Source of the DNA: Orobanche coerulescens
Taxonomy: Eukaryota; Streptophyta; Magnoliopsida; Lamiales; Orobanchaceae
Length of the DNA stretch: 64,000 nucleotides
Reading direction: 5' to 3'
Assembly: GCA_033398695.1 (NCBI GenBank)
Contig: CM065815.1
Coordinates: 99,166,501 to 99,230,500 of the forward strand
Shown here: piece by piece, positions 23,764-35,886 of the stretch
Position numbering within the stretch: the first letter of the stretch is position 1
How the letters are laid out: each line of letters opens with the position of its first letter
Notes under the pieces: generated by a model
The model's input: only the letters and a program-made list of their open reading frames with translations
The model's database searches: none
Told to the model about the DNA's origin: nothing
Program-made: the position numbers and the translations under genes

Positions 23764-25243
23764 TGTTAGGGTTGTATATGCAAAGCATACTTTATGCTTG
23801 TATTACCTTATTTCCATGTAACTACCTATGAGAATATTAATTACATTAGATCATGTTTTGCATATTTATTTCATGTTATGGTTATGCAAATGAAATGTCT
23901 TATTATTTTATATTGTAGATAATATAGTGTATTGGTGTCACATGGAAGATCACATTATCAGATGCCTTATAAAATAATATTATAGTTCACAACCTATATA
24001 ATTATTAGACAAATTATATGAAAGGTTGTAGTGTATGCTTGAGATTAGTTGGTCTTGACTATTAGCATACATTAGCGTATTTGCATACTTTGAACTGGAT
24101 CGAGGTGAGATACTGTCTTCTGTAGTGACTATAAGAAGGATGTAAATCTCGGATAATTATTATTTCCTAATTCTAAGTATATAATATTTAATTATGAATT
24201 TATAATACTTATTGCTTTGATTTACCATAGGTGAGAGTCAAAATGATCGACTCAATAAGTTTCGTATATGGGTAATAATATTATTTATATGATAGTTATT
24301 ATTATTACTAGAAATCATATCCCGACTCGTGCGGGTTGATGATGTCCCCTCGAGGAGCTCAATAATGATTATTATATTAAACCCTACAAGTGGATTTAAT
24401 TCTGATATAATAATAAGGTTCGAGTGGTACTACTCTTGGATAAGATATTAATTAATTAAAGCTGTCAGTAGCTTATAATAAATTAATGGACATTCGATAT
24501 CTTAAACACGGGAAATAGTATATTTAAATAAGGAGCCTGATTTCGTAAATTGTGATTTGGGTTGGAAGTACAATATTAATTATTTAGTGGATTGAATTGA
24601 TATTAATAGACTCAATATATTAGGAAAGGTTATAATATGGAAATTTGAGGTCTATTAGGAGTTCTTCCCTAATCCTTCTTAAGATCCCTAGTAGTAGTCC
24701 AAGAGCCTATAAATAGAACAAGCATATGGTTCGGCCATCACTTACTCAAGCTTGTGAGATCGATTTTCTTCTTGTGTTTAATTGTAGATCTAGACTTGTG
24801 TCTTTGATTCTACAATTTAGATAGCTCAATTTGTTAAGAGTGTTCATAAAATACTAGAAAGCAAGGAAAAATCGAGTGACCACAAACAAGGTGATTCGGC
24901 CTATCCATATTGTGTCCAAGCAAGATCTGGTAGCTCGTTACCCACACAACATCCGGGTTAAGGCGGATCATCTTCTAGAAAGTCTAAAGATATAAATACA
25001 AGGAGATCAAGACAAACAGCAACAACTACGCTTCAAAGATAATATCCTATGATCTTTGATCTAGATTAGGATACTCAATTACCAACATATTAATTTGATA
25101 AATAATAAATAATATTTAAATTGCTTATTAATCTTAGTAGTTAATTAATTAGCATGCCTAAATAGACTTTGTGCTTACGGATGCATAAAATGCGTTTATC
25201 AATCATTCATCAACTTCGCTTCTGCTTCGTTTTATTTCAAACA
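23764..25243 (+). mobile_element. Copia 3' LTR, copy 2
   Basis: 1480 bp with ends TGTTAGGG...TTCAAACA, matching 60-1538. A TATA-like CTATAAATAGAAC lies near 24707. GTGCT after 25243 is the presumed target duplication, but the 5' partner is not in the window. Confidence 0.85.
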
Positions 25244-25798
25244 GTGCTAACTTTTTGTAATATCCGCGATTTCGATTTCCGGTAATTTTCTTTTTTTCGC
25301 GGGAGTCCGTTTTGACGACTCACTTCTGACCGTTTTGTCATTCTGAGAATGTTTAATTCTGCACTTTTCGACGTCCGAGTTCGTTTCGGTATCGTTTTGT
25401 TGAGTTCCGTGCATTTAGCGACTTTCCGCACTTGAGTTCGATTCTTGCGAATCTTGTCCGAAACTATTGTTTCGAGTTTCTTGTAAGTTCATTTAATGTT
25501 ATTATTCATGTTGTGAGCCTTGGTTTGGTGTTTCGATCGTGTATCGTGTATTTCGGACGTTTTGGGCCATTTTCGTAATTTCCCAAAGTTTGGGGTAACT
25601 ACTTTCCCTTGTCGAATTTCGAGCCTTTGGGTGGTTGGAATCGTGTATTCTCTTAGTGCTCGAATTCGTCTTTGCAAGTACTTCGTAACCGTATCTTCGA
25701 TTCGTATTCAGGTTCGGGTTTCGGGGTCGTCTGGGCCGTCGGAGTTGGCCCCGGCCGAGTCATGGCCGGGCATGTTGGGGCCAGGCCAGCCCTAGCCG

Positions 25799-25952
25799 AG
25801 TAACGTACGTAAGTGTCCGGCGATTCTGGTAGTAAGGCTGTTACGTGCGTAAGGCTGGCCGTGCGTCGTATCACTGCTGGAAGAATTGGACAGTGAGTTC
25901 GGCCATGGCCGGTTACGTACGTAAGCCATGGCCGGTTACGTATGTAAGCGTC
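25799..25952 (+). promoter_or_regulatory. TTACGTACGTAAG array upstream of TATA in B 5' LTR
   Basis: Repeats such as GAGTAACGTACGTAAGTG and GGCCGGTTACGTACGTAAGC stand directly before CTATTTAAGG at 25967-25976. The two GGCCGGTTACGTACGTAAG units sit side by side. Probable U3 enhancer. Confidence 0.6.
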
Positions 25953-26930
25953 TGGCAGGTCTCGGCCTATTTAAGGCCTGGGCATGGGTGACTCGGCCAT
26001 TTCCATTTTTCTTCTTCGTTTTTCGCGATCCTTCGATAGAAATCGATGGTTTTGATCGGAGATCAATTATACATCAGTTGGATTATTATCATCATCTAAT
26101 CTGTGTTCTTCGTCTGAATCAAGGTATTTTGGCTTGAACCCTTGTTTTTGAAGATTTTGGGGATTTTCCTTTTGATTTCGATTCTAATCCGTTTTTGGTC
26201 AATTAATTGTTGTATAAACGTTGTTTTGAACTTGTTCTACGGATTGGATACTCGTACCTTTGGTTCGTTCGACCCGAGGGGTGATTTCCTTGTTCTTAAA
26301 GGGTCTTGAACATTTAATGTTCGATTAAATGTTCAAATGAATTTCCTTCGATAGTTTGTTGGGATTTCTGTTGTTTTCGGTATTGATTCTCGTCGTAATC
26401 ATGTTTTATTGTTCCTTACGGAGGATTATAGGTGCTCGATGATTCCGATGTTGAATTCCGTTGGTGATTGATGATTCGTGTGGTGTTTTCCCGTAGTAAT
26501 TTCGGTGCTATCACGTTCTTGATAGTGTTCGGGAGTTCGAGGCTATTCGGCTGCATTCCATCCGTCGTCTTGTTACGATCGTGGATCCTAGACAAGTACC
26601 TTGTCCATACATTTCTTGTTTCTTGGATATGATGATTGGTGATCGTCTTGGTATGTTTGTTTGTTTGTTTGAAATGAGTTTTCAAAAGATTCGATTTAGC
26701 CTCGTTAAGGGCTCACTTTCAAAACGCGTGTGTTTTGTGAATATTGTGCCCCATGAATGATTAAGTGAACCCTTTGAATTCGCTTGTTGTTGTTGATGTT
26801 ATACTTTGATAATATTTATACACACATTATCTCTTTTCGGCGCGTTATGGTTTGACGGGGTGTTTTGCTAAGTGTTTGATGCCTCTGGGTGAATTGTTTG
26901 GATATCCTTGGTTTGATATGTTACTTGTGC

Positions 26931-27280
26931 TTGATTATTTCGCTAGCCAGCTCGGGAGGATCCGACGGGGCCTCGAGTGGGATTTGTGGCTTCGTCCCGG
27001 TCCTAGGCGACGTGTGTGCTTGATTGTTTCGCTAGCTAGCTCGGGAGGGTCCGACGGGGCCTCGAGTGGGATTTGTAGCTTCGTCCCGGTCCTAGGCAAC
27101 ATGTGTGCTTAAGTGTTTCGCTAGCCAGCTCGGGAGGATCCGACGGGGCCTCGAGTGGGATTTGTGGCTTCGTCCCGGTCCTAGGCGACGTGTGTGCTTG
27201 ATTGTTTCGCTAGCCAGCTCGGGAGGGTCCGATGGGGCCTTGAGTGGGATTTGTGGCTTCGTCTCGGTCCTAGGCGATGC
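26931..27280 (+). repeat. 89-bp tandem repeat x4 in B 5' LTR
   Basis: Four units, each with TTTCGCTAGCCAGCTCGGGA, GGTCCGACGGGGCCTCGAG and TTCGTCCCGGTCCTAGGC. The 3' LTR has the same four at 32225-32575. Confidence 0.85.
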
Positions 27281-27282
27281 GG

Positions 27283-27515
27283 ATGCATGTGTATGTTTTG
27301 TGAATGTGTTTGCTCACCTCGGGAGGGTTCGACGGGGCCACGGAGGGAGTCCAATGGTATAGCCCTGGATTCACGAGTGAAACTTCACGAGTGCGTGTGT
27401 ATGTTTTGTGAATGTGTTTGCTCACCTCGGGAGGGTTCGACGGGGCCATGGAGGGAGTCTAATGATTTCGCCCTGGATTCACGAGTGAAACTTCACGGGT
27501 GCGTGTGTATTTTAT
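27283..27515 (+). repeat. ~107-bp tandem repeat x2 in B 5' LTR
   Basis: Two units with TGTTTGCTCACCTCGGGAGG and GGATTCACGAGTGAAACTTC. The equivalent in the 3' LTR is 32580-32812. Confidence 0.8.
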
Positions 27516-27850
27516 GTCCGTTGAGGATGCGTGACGTGGGTTTTAACACGATGTATTGTTGTTGGTTCATTTGTGAAAATAAAACCTTTGGGTTGTGACC
27601 CCTGTTGATTTTGGAAAGATAAGGATTAGGTAATCCTAAATTGTTTTCTATTAAAACTCTCGATGGCATTTTAAACTGTTTTATAAATTGTTTCCCTTGA
27701 TTTATGATCTTTCAGTTTTGGAATGTTTTACCCAAACTCTTGCCTCGAGAAGTACTTTTCGTTAGGTTTGGATTTTTGAGGTTTCCTGGTTATTGTTATT
27801 CGTGAAATTTAAATTGTATGACTCGTATTTTTGCACTTTGTTCCTGCACT

Positions 27851-27894
27851 AGCAAAACAGTGGAGTTTTGCTAACCCCCGAGTATTCGGGGGGT
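27851..27894 (+). other. Paired hairpins in B 5' LTR
   Basis: AGCAAAAC pairs with GTTTTGCT (27851-27872), followed directly by ACCCCCGA-GTA-TTCGGGGGGT (27874-27894). Both are retained in the 3' LTR (33147-33190) and in the minus-strand copy at 63840-63885. Confidence 0.7.
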
Positions 27895-28255
27895 GGATCT
27901 CTGTTTTTGCATTCAGGTTTTGGGAGCATAACACAAGGTCGGCACGAAGGATGATGAAAGATGATCGATAATAATCACATGAGGAACCATACTTTGTTAT
28001 ATTGGTTCAGTTGTATTTTTATTTCCCCTGCAGTATATTTTTCCCCGTTGTACAGGAGCATTTTTGTTGTCGACCCCTGCGTGGGAATGTATTGAGTTGT
28101 ATGTATTTATTGAAAGACCAAATCGGTCTACTGAGTCATTTTTAGCCTTAAAGGCATTGTTGAGATGTTCGACGTTGTTTACCAGCCTGGTAGATCCTGG
28201 AGGAAAGGGTCTACGGCGTGTAATATCCCTGAGTGGATTGGGGGTGTTACATAAA

Positions 28256-28270
28256 TGGTATCAGAGCTTA
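28256..28270 (+). other. Primer-binding site (iMet tRNA), Gypsy B
   Basis: TGGTATCAGAGCTTA begins four bases after the LTR end. Confidence 0.88.
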
Positions 28271-30504
28271 GGTTGTGGAAACCTAGGCTGTCGGGTTTAG
28301 TGGTGTCTGTTGAGTTTTGTCTCATCGGATTTTGTCTGACTGAGTCGTGTCGCGACGCGTCGTCTGAGTCTGTTGGTCGTGATTAGTATCGTGGAGCGAT
28401 CATCATCTTCGTGCGACCTGTGGATGTAAGTCTCCCTTCTTTGTGTTGTGCCTCGTGTGACATGAGCTGCTTGTATGATTATATCGTTGATTGATTGAAT
28501 CCTTCTGTGGATTTTGATTCCGTGATATGTGGGTATTCGACTCTAATATTTGTTTATATGAGGAGCGGTGTCGCTGCTAATGTATTTTCGAACTGTATTT
28601 TATCCGCTGCGTGAGTCCTTTCAAAATGACTTTCAGTATTTTTCAAATTGAGTTCTAATTCGTAAACACCGATACCCTAAATCGAGTTTTGGCACTTTGG
28701 CCTTGAATGTTTTATGACGGTGTGATAAAGGATTTTGTGAGTTTTGGGCATTCTGGCCTATTGTATTTTTGAAAACCTTGAGTATCTTAGAAAATTAAAT
28801 TTCAAGACGTACTTTTAAAATGAATTATTTTGTTGCGGTGTTTTCAAGGTTCTTTCTAGTGCCGCAATATATTTCAAAAATTTTCCAGTTGAGGACCAAA
28901 AATATTTTAAGATATTTTCAATTATTTAGAAATGCTTTGCTTAGACCCGAGGGTCGAATATTTCTGAAAGTCTTTCACAAAAAGGGAAGTGTCCTCATTT
29001 TATCAAGAGCGAGATGGTTTTTAAAGTCTCGATAGTGGTGTCTGTGCTACTTTTTGAAGGGTGATACTCAAGATCAACTAGTGTTTCCAAAATCATTTTT
29101 TTCAAAGGTGGTTTTCATTTTTAAAAACCTATCGTTCCTGTTTGCGGTCCGGTAATATTTGTATGATGTTTTGTGATTATGTGTTGGTTATCGTTCGGGC
29201 CGTTGAGATTGCCGTACGATGCCGTCGTTGCTATGATTCTGTGTATGCGGGCTACCTTACGTTGATATGTTGTGTGAAATTGGCATCTCTGGTTTGTTGC
29301 TTTGTGATGTTATGTTCCATTATATCGGGCATTTGTATATTCGGTATGCCGAGCTGGGGTGTTTCAACCGTGGTGTGCCGGGGGCATGCACGTACCAATT
29401 GTCCTTCTCGCCAGTAACGCATTTCAAGTGTGGACCCGAGAGACACAGGATCTAGTTTTGCGAGTTGGGTTCCGAGTCTTTCGGGGCACGGCTTCAGCAC
29501 AGATATCAGGATCGGCTCTAAGAGGCCCGTGGGGAATGTTTCCGTCAGCTGCCTTTGTGTTGTTGCCTTGTTTCCGTTATTGTGAGTTGCGGGGACTACC
29601 TTCTTTTATAAGAGGTCGAATGTAATACTCGTATTGTTTTGGACTTTTGCATTTCCTCTTTCTCAAGTCTATCGACACGCTCGTGTTCGTTGATACTTTC
29701 TGAACTTGTTCTGTATTTCGGTTTCATTGTTCGAACGAGCCGTGATCTTGTTTTGGGTCGATCTGATTATCGCTGTGACTTTTCTGAGTTCGGTCCGATT
29801 CTTGTGAACCTTGTTCAGAAGTAACATCTTTTGATTCTACTAGTTCTTTTGATGTCTTGAGTTGAAGTGTGAACTTCGGAGTCATTGTTCGGCCGTTGTC
29901 ATTCGATCATTGTTGTTTGATCATTGTTATTCGATCGTTGTTGTTCGGTCGTAGTTGTTCGATCGTTGTTGTTCGATCGGGGTCGTCTGACTGTTGTTGC
30001 CTGATCTCGTACCGCGAAGAATTATCGTTCACTGTTAGTCAGCTATTTCGAGTGTGGCCAGGTGGGTCACTGAGCCGTGCATTGCGAGACGGTAGCTGAG
30101 AGATTTGGGGATCGAGGGTGCATCTCTGCTCCGAAGGGCACATAGATGCCTAGTATGATTTTTGAGGATTTCGGCGTAGTCCGAATTATTTGTGATTGTC
30201 CTTGTGGATCGTTTGGTTTTTATTTTTTGTTTTCTCGACTGTGCGTGTTCCTTTTAACAGGTGCTTTGTGTTTTGTGATAGTTTGGATAATCAACTTGAT
30301 TGTATTATTTGTTTGATGACGCTTGTCACTTTTTGGTTTTATTATGTCTCTACCGGTGGCGTTGTGTTGGTCGTCGTGGAGCGTGTTGTCATGCCGTTTG
30401 TTCCTTTCCGTTGTTCGTAACGTTTCGGCGTTGGGCGTAAGTTACGCGTTTCTTGTGTATCTCGTTGAGTGTTTCCTGGCAGGATATTGCTCCTCCCTAC
30501 TTGT
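28271..30504 (+). pseudogene. Decayed internal region of Gypsy B
   Basis: No ORF above about 90 codons and no recognisable RT, RNase H or integrase. A relic zinc knuckle reads FECGQVGH, then a stop, then AVHC near 30045-30085, which suggests a vanished gag. A second possible one (GHARTNCPSRQ) is near 29385. The rest is T-rich and unassigned. Confidence 0.6.
29885..30003 (+). repeat. Short tandem repeat, TTGTTGTTCGATCG-like
   Basis: About eight degenerate ~15-bp units of the type GTTGTTCGATC in the decayed B internal region. Confidence 0.7.
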
Positions 30505-30544
30505 TTTAAGTTTCGGGACGAAACTTCTTTTAAGGAGGGTAGTA
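30505..30544 (+). other. 3' end of Gypsy B internal region with polypurine tract
   Basis: TTTCGGGACGAAACTTCTTT followed by AAGGAGGGTAGTA directly before the 3' LTR; the same architecture as at 10691-10721. Confidence 0.8.
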
Positions 30545-33500
30545 TGTAATATCCGCGATTTCGATTTTCGGTAATTTTCTTTTTTTTCGCGGGAGTACGT
30601 TTTGATGAATCGCTTCTGACTGTTCGTCATTCTGAGAATGTTTAATTCTGCACTTTTCGATGTCCGAGTTCGTTTAGGTATCGTTTTGTTGAGTTCCGTG
30701 CATTTAGCGACTTTCCGCACTTGAGTTCGATTCTTGCGAATCTTGTCTGAAACTGTTGTTTCGAGTTTCTTGTAAGTTCATTTAATGTTATTATTCATGT
30801 TGCGAGTCTTGGTTTGGTGTTTCGATCGTGTATCATGTATTTGGGACGTTTTGGGCCATTTTCGTAATTTCCCAAAGTTTGGGGTAATTACTTTCCGTTG
30901 TCGAATTTCGAGCCTTCGGGTGGTCGGAATCGTGTGTTCTCTTAGTGCTCGAATTTGTCTTTGCGAGTACTTCGTAACCATATCTTCGATTCATATTCAG
31001 GTTCTTCCGGGCCGCCGGAGTTGGCCCCGGCCGAGTCATGGCCGGGCATGTTGAGGCCAGGCCAACCTTGGCCGAGTAACGTACGTAAGTGTATGGTAGT
31101 TACGGCCGTAAGGCCTGTTACGTACGTAAGGCCTGGCCAGTAACGTACGCAACACTGCCAACAGAATTGGACAGTGAGTTCGGCCATGGCCGGTTACGTA
31201 CGTAAGCCATGGCCGGTTACGTACGTAAGCGTCCGGCAGGTCTCGACCTATTTAAGGCCTGGGCACGGGTCACTCGGCCATTTCCATTTTTCTTCTTCGT
31301 TTTTCGCGATCCTTCGATAGAAATCGATGGTTTTGATTGGAGATCAATTATACATCAGTTGGGAAGCTTGAATCATGATTATTATCATCATCTAATCCGT
31401 GTTCTTCGTCCGAATCAAGATATTTTAGCTTGAACCCTTGTTTTTGAAGATTTTGGGGATTTTCCTTTTGATTTCGATTCCAATCTGTTTTTGGTCAATT
31501 AATTGTTGTATAAACGTTGTTTTGAACTTGTTCTACGGATTGGATACTCATACCTTTGGTTTGTTCGACCCGAGGAGGGGTGATTTCCTTGTTCTTGAAG
31601 GGTCTTGAACATTTAATGTTCGATTAAATGTTCGAATGAGTTCCCTTCGATAGTTTGTTGGGATTTCCGTTGTTTTCGGCCTTGATTCTCGTCGTAATCA
31701 TGTTTTATTGTTCCTTATGGAGGATTATAGGTGCTCGATGATACCGATGTTGAATTCCGTTGGTGATTTATGATTCGTATGGTGTTTTCCCGTATTAATT
31801 TTGGTGTTATCGCGTTCTTGATAGTGTTCGGGAGTTTGAGGCTATTCGACCGCATTCCATCCGTCGTCTTGTTACGATCGTGGCTCCTAGGCAAATACCT
31901 TGTCCATACATTTCTTGTTTCTTGGATATGATGATTGGTGATCGTCTTGGTATGTTTGTTGGTTTGTTTGAAATGAGTTTTCAAAAGATTCGGTTTAGCC
32001 TCGTTAAGGGCTCACTTTCAAAACGGGTGTGTTTTGTGAATATTGTGCCCCGTGAATGATTAAGTGAACCCTTTGAATTCGCTTGTTGTTGTTTTTGTTA
32101 TGCTTTGATAATATATATACACATATTATCTCTTTTCGATGCGTTATGGTTTGACGGGGTGTTTTGCTAAGTGTTTGATGCCTCTGGGAGAATTGTTTGG
32201 ATATTTTTGGTGTGATATGTTACTTGTGCTTGATTATTTCGCTAGCCATCTTGGGAGGGTCCGACGGGGCCTCGAGTGGGATTTTGGCTTCGTCCCGGTC
32301 CTAGGCGACGTGTGTGCTTGATTGTTTCGCTAGCCAGCTCGGGAGGGTCCGACGGGGCCTCGAGTGGGATTTGTGGCTTCGTCCCGGTCCTAGGCGACGT
32401 GTGTGCTTGATTGTTTCGCTAGCCAGCTCAGGAGGGTCCGACGGGGCCTCGAGTGGGATTTGTGGCTTCGTCCCGGTCCTAGGCGACGTGTGTGCTTGAT
32501 TGTTTCGCTAGCTAGCTCGGGAGGGTCTGACGGGGCCTCGAGTGGGATTTGTGGCTTCGTCCCGGTCCTAGGCGATGCGAATGCGTGTGTATGTTTTGTG
32601 AATGTGTTTGCTCACCTCGGGAGGGTTCGACGGGGCCACGGAGGGAGTCCAATGGTATAGCCTTGGATTCACGAGTGAAACTTCACGAGTGCGTGTGTAT
32701 GTTTTGTGAATGTGTTTGCTCACCTCCGGAGGGTTCGACGGGGCACGGAGGGAGTCCAATAGTTTCGCCCTGGATTCACGAGTGAAACTTCACGGGTGCG
32801 TGTGTATTTTATGTCCATTGAGGACGCGTGACGTGGGTTTTAACACTGTATTGTTGTTGGTTTCATTTGTGAAAACAAAACATTTGGGATGTGACCCCTG
32901 TTGATTTTGGAAAGATAAGGATTCGATAATCCTAAATTGTTTTCTATTAAAATTCTCGATGGCATTTTAAACCGTTTTATAAATTGTTTCCCTTGATTTG
33001 TGATCTTTCGGTTTTGGAATGTTTTACCCAAACTCTTGCCTCGAGAAGTACTTTTCATTACGTTTGGATTTTCGAGGTTTCCTGGTTATTGTTATTTGTG
33101 AAATTTGAATTGTATGACTCGTATTTTTGCACTTTGTTCTTGCACTAGCAAAACATTGGAGTTTTGCTAACCCCCGAGTATTCGGGGGGTGGATGTCTGT
33201 TTTTGCATTCAGGTTTTGCGAGCATAACACAGGGTCGGTACGAAGGATGATGAAAGATGATCGATACTAATCACATGAGGAACCATACTTTGTTATATTG
33301 GTTCAGTTGTATTTTTATTTCCGCTGCAGTATATTTTTCCCCGTTGTACGCGAGCATTTTTGTTGTCGACCCCTGCGTGGGTATGTATTGAGTTGTATGT
33401 ATTTATTGAAAGACCAAATCGGTCTACTGAGTCATTTTTAGCCTTAAATGCATTGTTGAGATATTCGACGTTGTTTACCAGCTTGGTAGATCCTTGAGGA

Positions 33501-33546
33501 AAGGTCTACGACGTGTAATATCCCTGAGTGGATTGGGGGTGTTACA
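30545..33546 (+). mobile_element. Gypsy B 3' LTR
   Basis: 3002 bp, same ends as the 5' LTR. It carries the ACGTACGT array (31076-31232), TATTTAA (31249-31255), the four 89-bp units and the paired hairpins. It differs from the 5' LTR by scattered substitutions and small indels, so the insertion is not brand new. Confidence 0.92.
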
Positions 33547-33551
33547 CTTTT

Positions 33552-33790
33552 TATCCCAACCAGCTTGATTCCGATCTTGAATTTGCAAGCAGTCTTATGA
33601 CCCGCGTTTTTCAACCTCTTTTTGGCTGAATTTACCATAGATGATGCAATTTTTGGTATGCATTATACGCTAAAATGTCATATTTCAAATGTTGAAAAAC
33701 ACTTTTCTTGAGGAAGCCCAAAATACGCACCCTTATAAGAAGGTCGAGCGTGTGCATGGTAGTTTTACATCATGCTTGTGTCAGAAGTCT
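33552..33790 (+). repeat. Diverged duplicate flank, copy 1 (matches 34657-34890)
   Basis: CCCAACCAGCTTGATTCC through TTGTGTCA matches 34657-34890 at roughly 90 percent by eye. It is the pre-insertion continuation of the short flank GTGCTAACTTTT at 25244-25255, since the second copy reads GTGCTAACTTTCTGTCCCAA at 34644 without interruption. Confidence 0.75.
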
Positions 33791-34643
33791 AGTTTTACAG
33801 AATGTAAAAGTAATTCTCATGAATTTTAACATGTAAAGCAATGGCATATTGCGGTAAATACATGAATTCATTGACCACGATTATCGTTCGTGTGACTATA
33901 GGTTCGATTACTTTTCCAAGTGTTTGTAAAGGCATGCGCCTTCCATATTTGACTATATTTAGTCGATCTTATTGGACGGTCAAGACGAGTTGGTTATGGT
34001 ATATTATGTTTCTTCTTCTTCCTTTTATGGAAATGGATGCCTCATGGTTCAAAATGGTTAATTATGATGCACTGTGCTGCATCTACATAACTTGGATATT
34101 ATGACGTATACTTGCAAATTGAGAATTGAATTATTTGGTTCGTTTGATGCCTTTTGGTGGATTTTGTTTACACTTTTGATCATGACTATGCGAAACCTCC
34201 TTGGTATTTGTTCATGCTTTGAAAGTTGAAATGGAATAAGTGATTTAAACAACCTTAACTGTACCGACATTCCTACTTTCTCTACAAGTATACCAAGTTG
34301 GAGTTACTGAAATGATCATTAGCTCAGATAGAAAATCGAACATCATGTTGTGTTTAAACGCACCTATGGATGTTATTTTCATGTTTTTGCATCAACACTT
34401 ATGCCATTGGATAGGTCTCAGCCTTGTTTTCTCACTAAACTTGGGAAATACTAAAGCAGCCACTTAAAATATGCACTGTGATCTGAGTTTAAATATCCAC
34501 GTGGTGCACGACCTATGGATAGAATATACAGAAGTCTAGTTTCTAGAACATCTGACCTGTCATCCATAGCCTTCCTATTGAGGGAGTTATCATTGTTTTA
34601 GTGAACAAAGGTCAAGCTGCGCGAAATTTTATTTCCAGCGATT
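33791..34643. other. Spacer between duplicate flanks
   Basis: AT-rich, with no convincing ORF, repeat or RNA gene. AGAAGTCTAGTTT occurs at both ends of the spacer, hinting that it belongs to the same old repeat as its flanks. Confidence 0.4.
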
Positions 34644-34890
34644 GTGCTAACTTTCTGTCCCAACCAACTTGATTCCCATCTTCAATTTGCAATCGGTCTT
34701 ATCACACACGTTTTTCAATCTCTTTTTAGCTGAATTTGCCATATATGATGCAATTTTTGGTATGCATTATACGCTAAAATGTCATTTTTTAAATGTTGAA
34801 AAACACTTTTCTTGAGGAAGCCCAAAATACGCACCCTTTTAAGAAGGTCGAGCGTGTGCATGGTTTTTTTACATCATGCTTGTGTCAAAA
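34644..34890 (+). repeat. Diverged duplicate flank, copy 2
   Basis: An uninterrupted version of the sequence split by the Copia and Gypsy B insertions at 25243-33552. Confidence 0.75.
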
Positions 34891-35149
34891 AATTTTCCCC
34901 TTAGGCATATAATCTTGTCATGTTATGTCCTCAATATGATAGATCATTTTGATCGTATCAGGTATAATTTTGTCCCTATGCTCATGTTTGTGAAGTTTTG
35001 CAAGCAAAATTGAGTGCTTATTAAGCTATTTCCTAGGAACGCAATGTTTTTGGATTTCCTGTTGTAAATCCATTGTGACTAGATGACTAGGTCATCACAA
35101 TCAATAAGTGATGCGTGGAAATCGCATTATTTATTTTTAGAATTTCGAA

Positions 35150-35886
35150 AATTCAGAGAGGAAGAAAAATTCTACTGTTAGAGCCATGTACTGATAACAT
35201 GTTAAAGGAAAAGTGGTAAAGAAAGTAATAGAAAGCAAAAGATGTAAACCATTGTATTGATAACATTGATAGATGGGCTTTATATGGCTTTACAATGAGA
35301 CTCCTTCCATACATAGAATTTCTTACAAGGAAAGACATCAAATAGAATCCTACTACCTCTAGAAAGATCTAAAATCCCTACCATCTATGATACTTGTTCT
35401 AAAAAGTATTACGTAAGACACATTACAGAAATAATAATTCTCAGAACACTCCCCTCTGTCGAGCACTAATACAACGATGGTGCATAACATATTGCCTTGG
35501 CAAAAACCTATCCAAGCCAAAACAAAACTCAATGGAAAAAATAAAGGCTTGATGAGAAAAAGATTGCAGCACACTAACATGTCATGTATACTCCCGTTGA
35601 TGTATACAAAACGACTCCCCCTGATGAGTACCTCGAATTATAGGAGTCAGAAATTGATTCTTTTTTTTTTGAGAATATTTAATTTTTTCGAATAGATCTG
35701 GAGAGAGATTATGTTGACAAAAAATGAACAAGTTATGTAAGAGGAGAATATGGTGGGAATGCTTGCTAGAATTTTCTCTCCAAAACTGACGTAGTTGTCT
35801 TCTTCTTTTCTAGGAAGCTGGTGTCGCTGGTTTATAAGTTTTGAGAGGGTGAGTAATAAGAGTAGTTTTGTTATTTGGTAGGTAAC
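35150..35886 (-). other. Possible degraded Copia LTR or leader (minus)
   Basis: GAGCCATGTACTGATAACATG near 35180 resembles a mutated reverse-complement primer site, and ACTCCCCCTGATGA near 35620 resembles a Copia purine tract read from the other strand. No clean LTR ends or target duplication found; it may be old decayed repeat. Confidence 0.3.

Larger units (their letters stand above)
23705..26298 (+). repeat. Duplicated block (copy 2), matching 1-2587
   Basis: This copy continues past the breakpoint into the complete family-B LTR, so it shows the undisturbed order: Copia LTR, flank, Gypsy B. Confidence 0.85.
25256..28251 (+). mobile_element. Gypsy B 5' LTR
   Basis: 2996 bp, TGTAATATCC...GGTGTTACA, containing the ACGTACGT array, the TATTTAA box at 25968-25974, the 89-bp and 107-bp tandem repeats and paired hairpins. 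Confidence 0.92.
25256..33546 (+). mobile_element. Gypsy family-B element, complete, non-autonomous
   Basis: 5' LTR 25256-28251 and 3' LTR 30545-33546 (about 3.0 kb each) bracket an internal region of just 2.3 kb. The target duplication CTTTT is at 25251-25255 and 33547-33551. The iMet primer site and the GGGACGAAAC plus AGGAGGGTAGTA end resemble family A, so it is probably a Tekay relative. No intact RT or integrase is present, so it must have been mobilised in trans or has lost its coding region. Confidence 0.92.

Noticed and set aside
26852..27598. ORFs with repeats FASQLGRIRRGLEWDLWLRP in the B LTR
   Set aside because: They are the translation of the 89-bp and 107-bp tandem repeats, not a gene.
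34895..35150. Search for tRNA or other RNA genes in the spacer
   Set aside because: No cloverleaf or conserved boxes were seen by eye here or elsewhere in the window.
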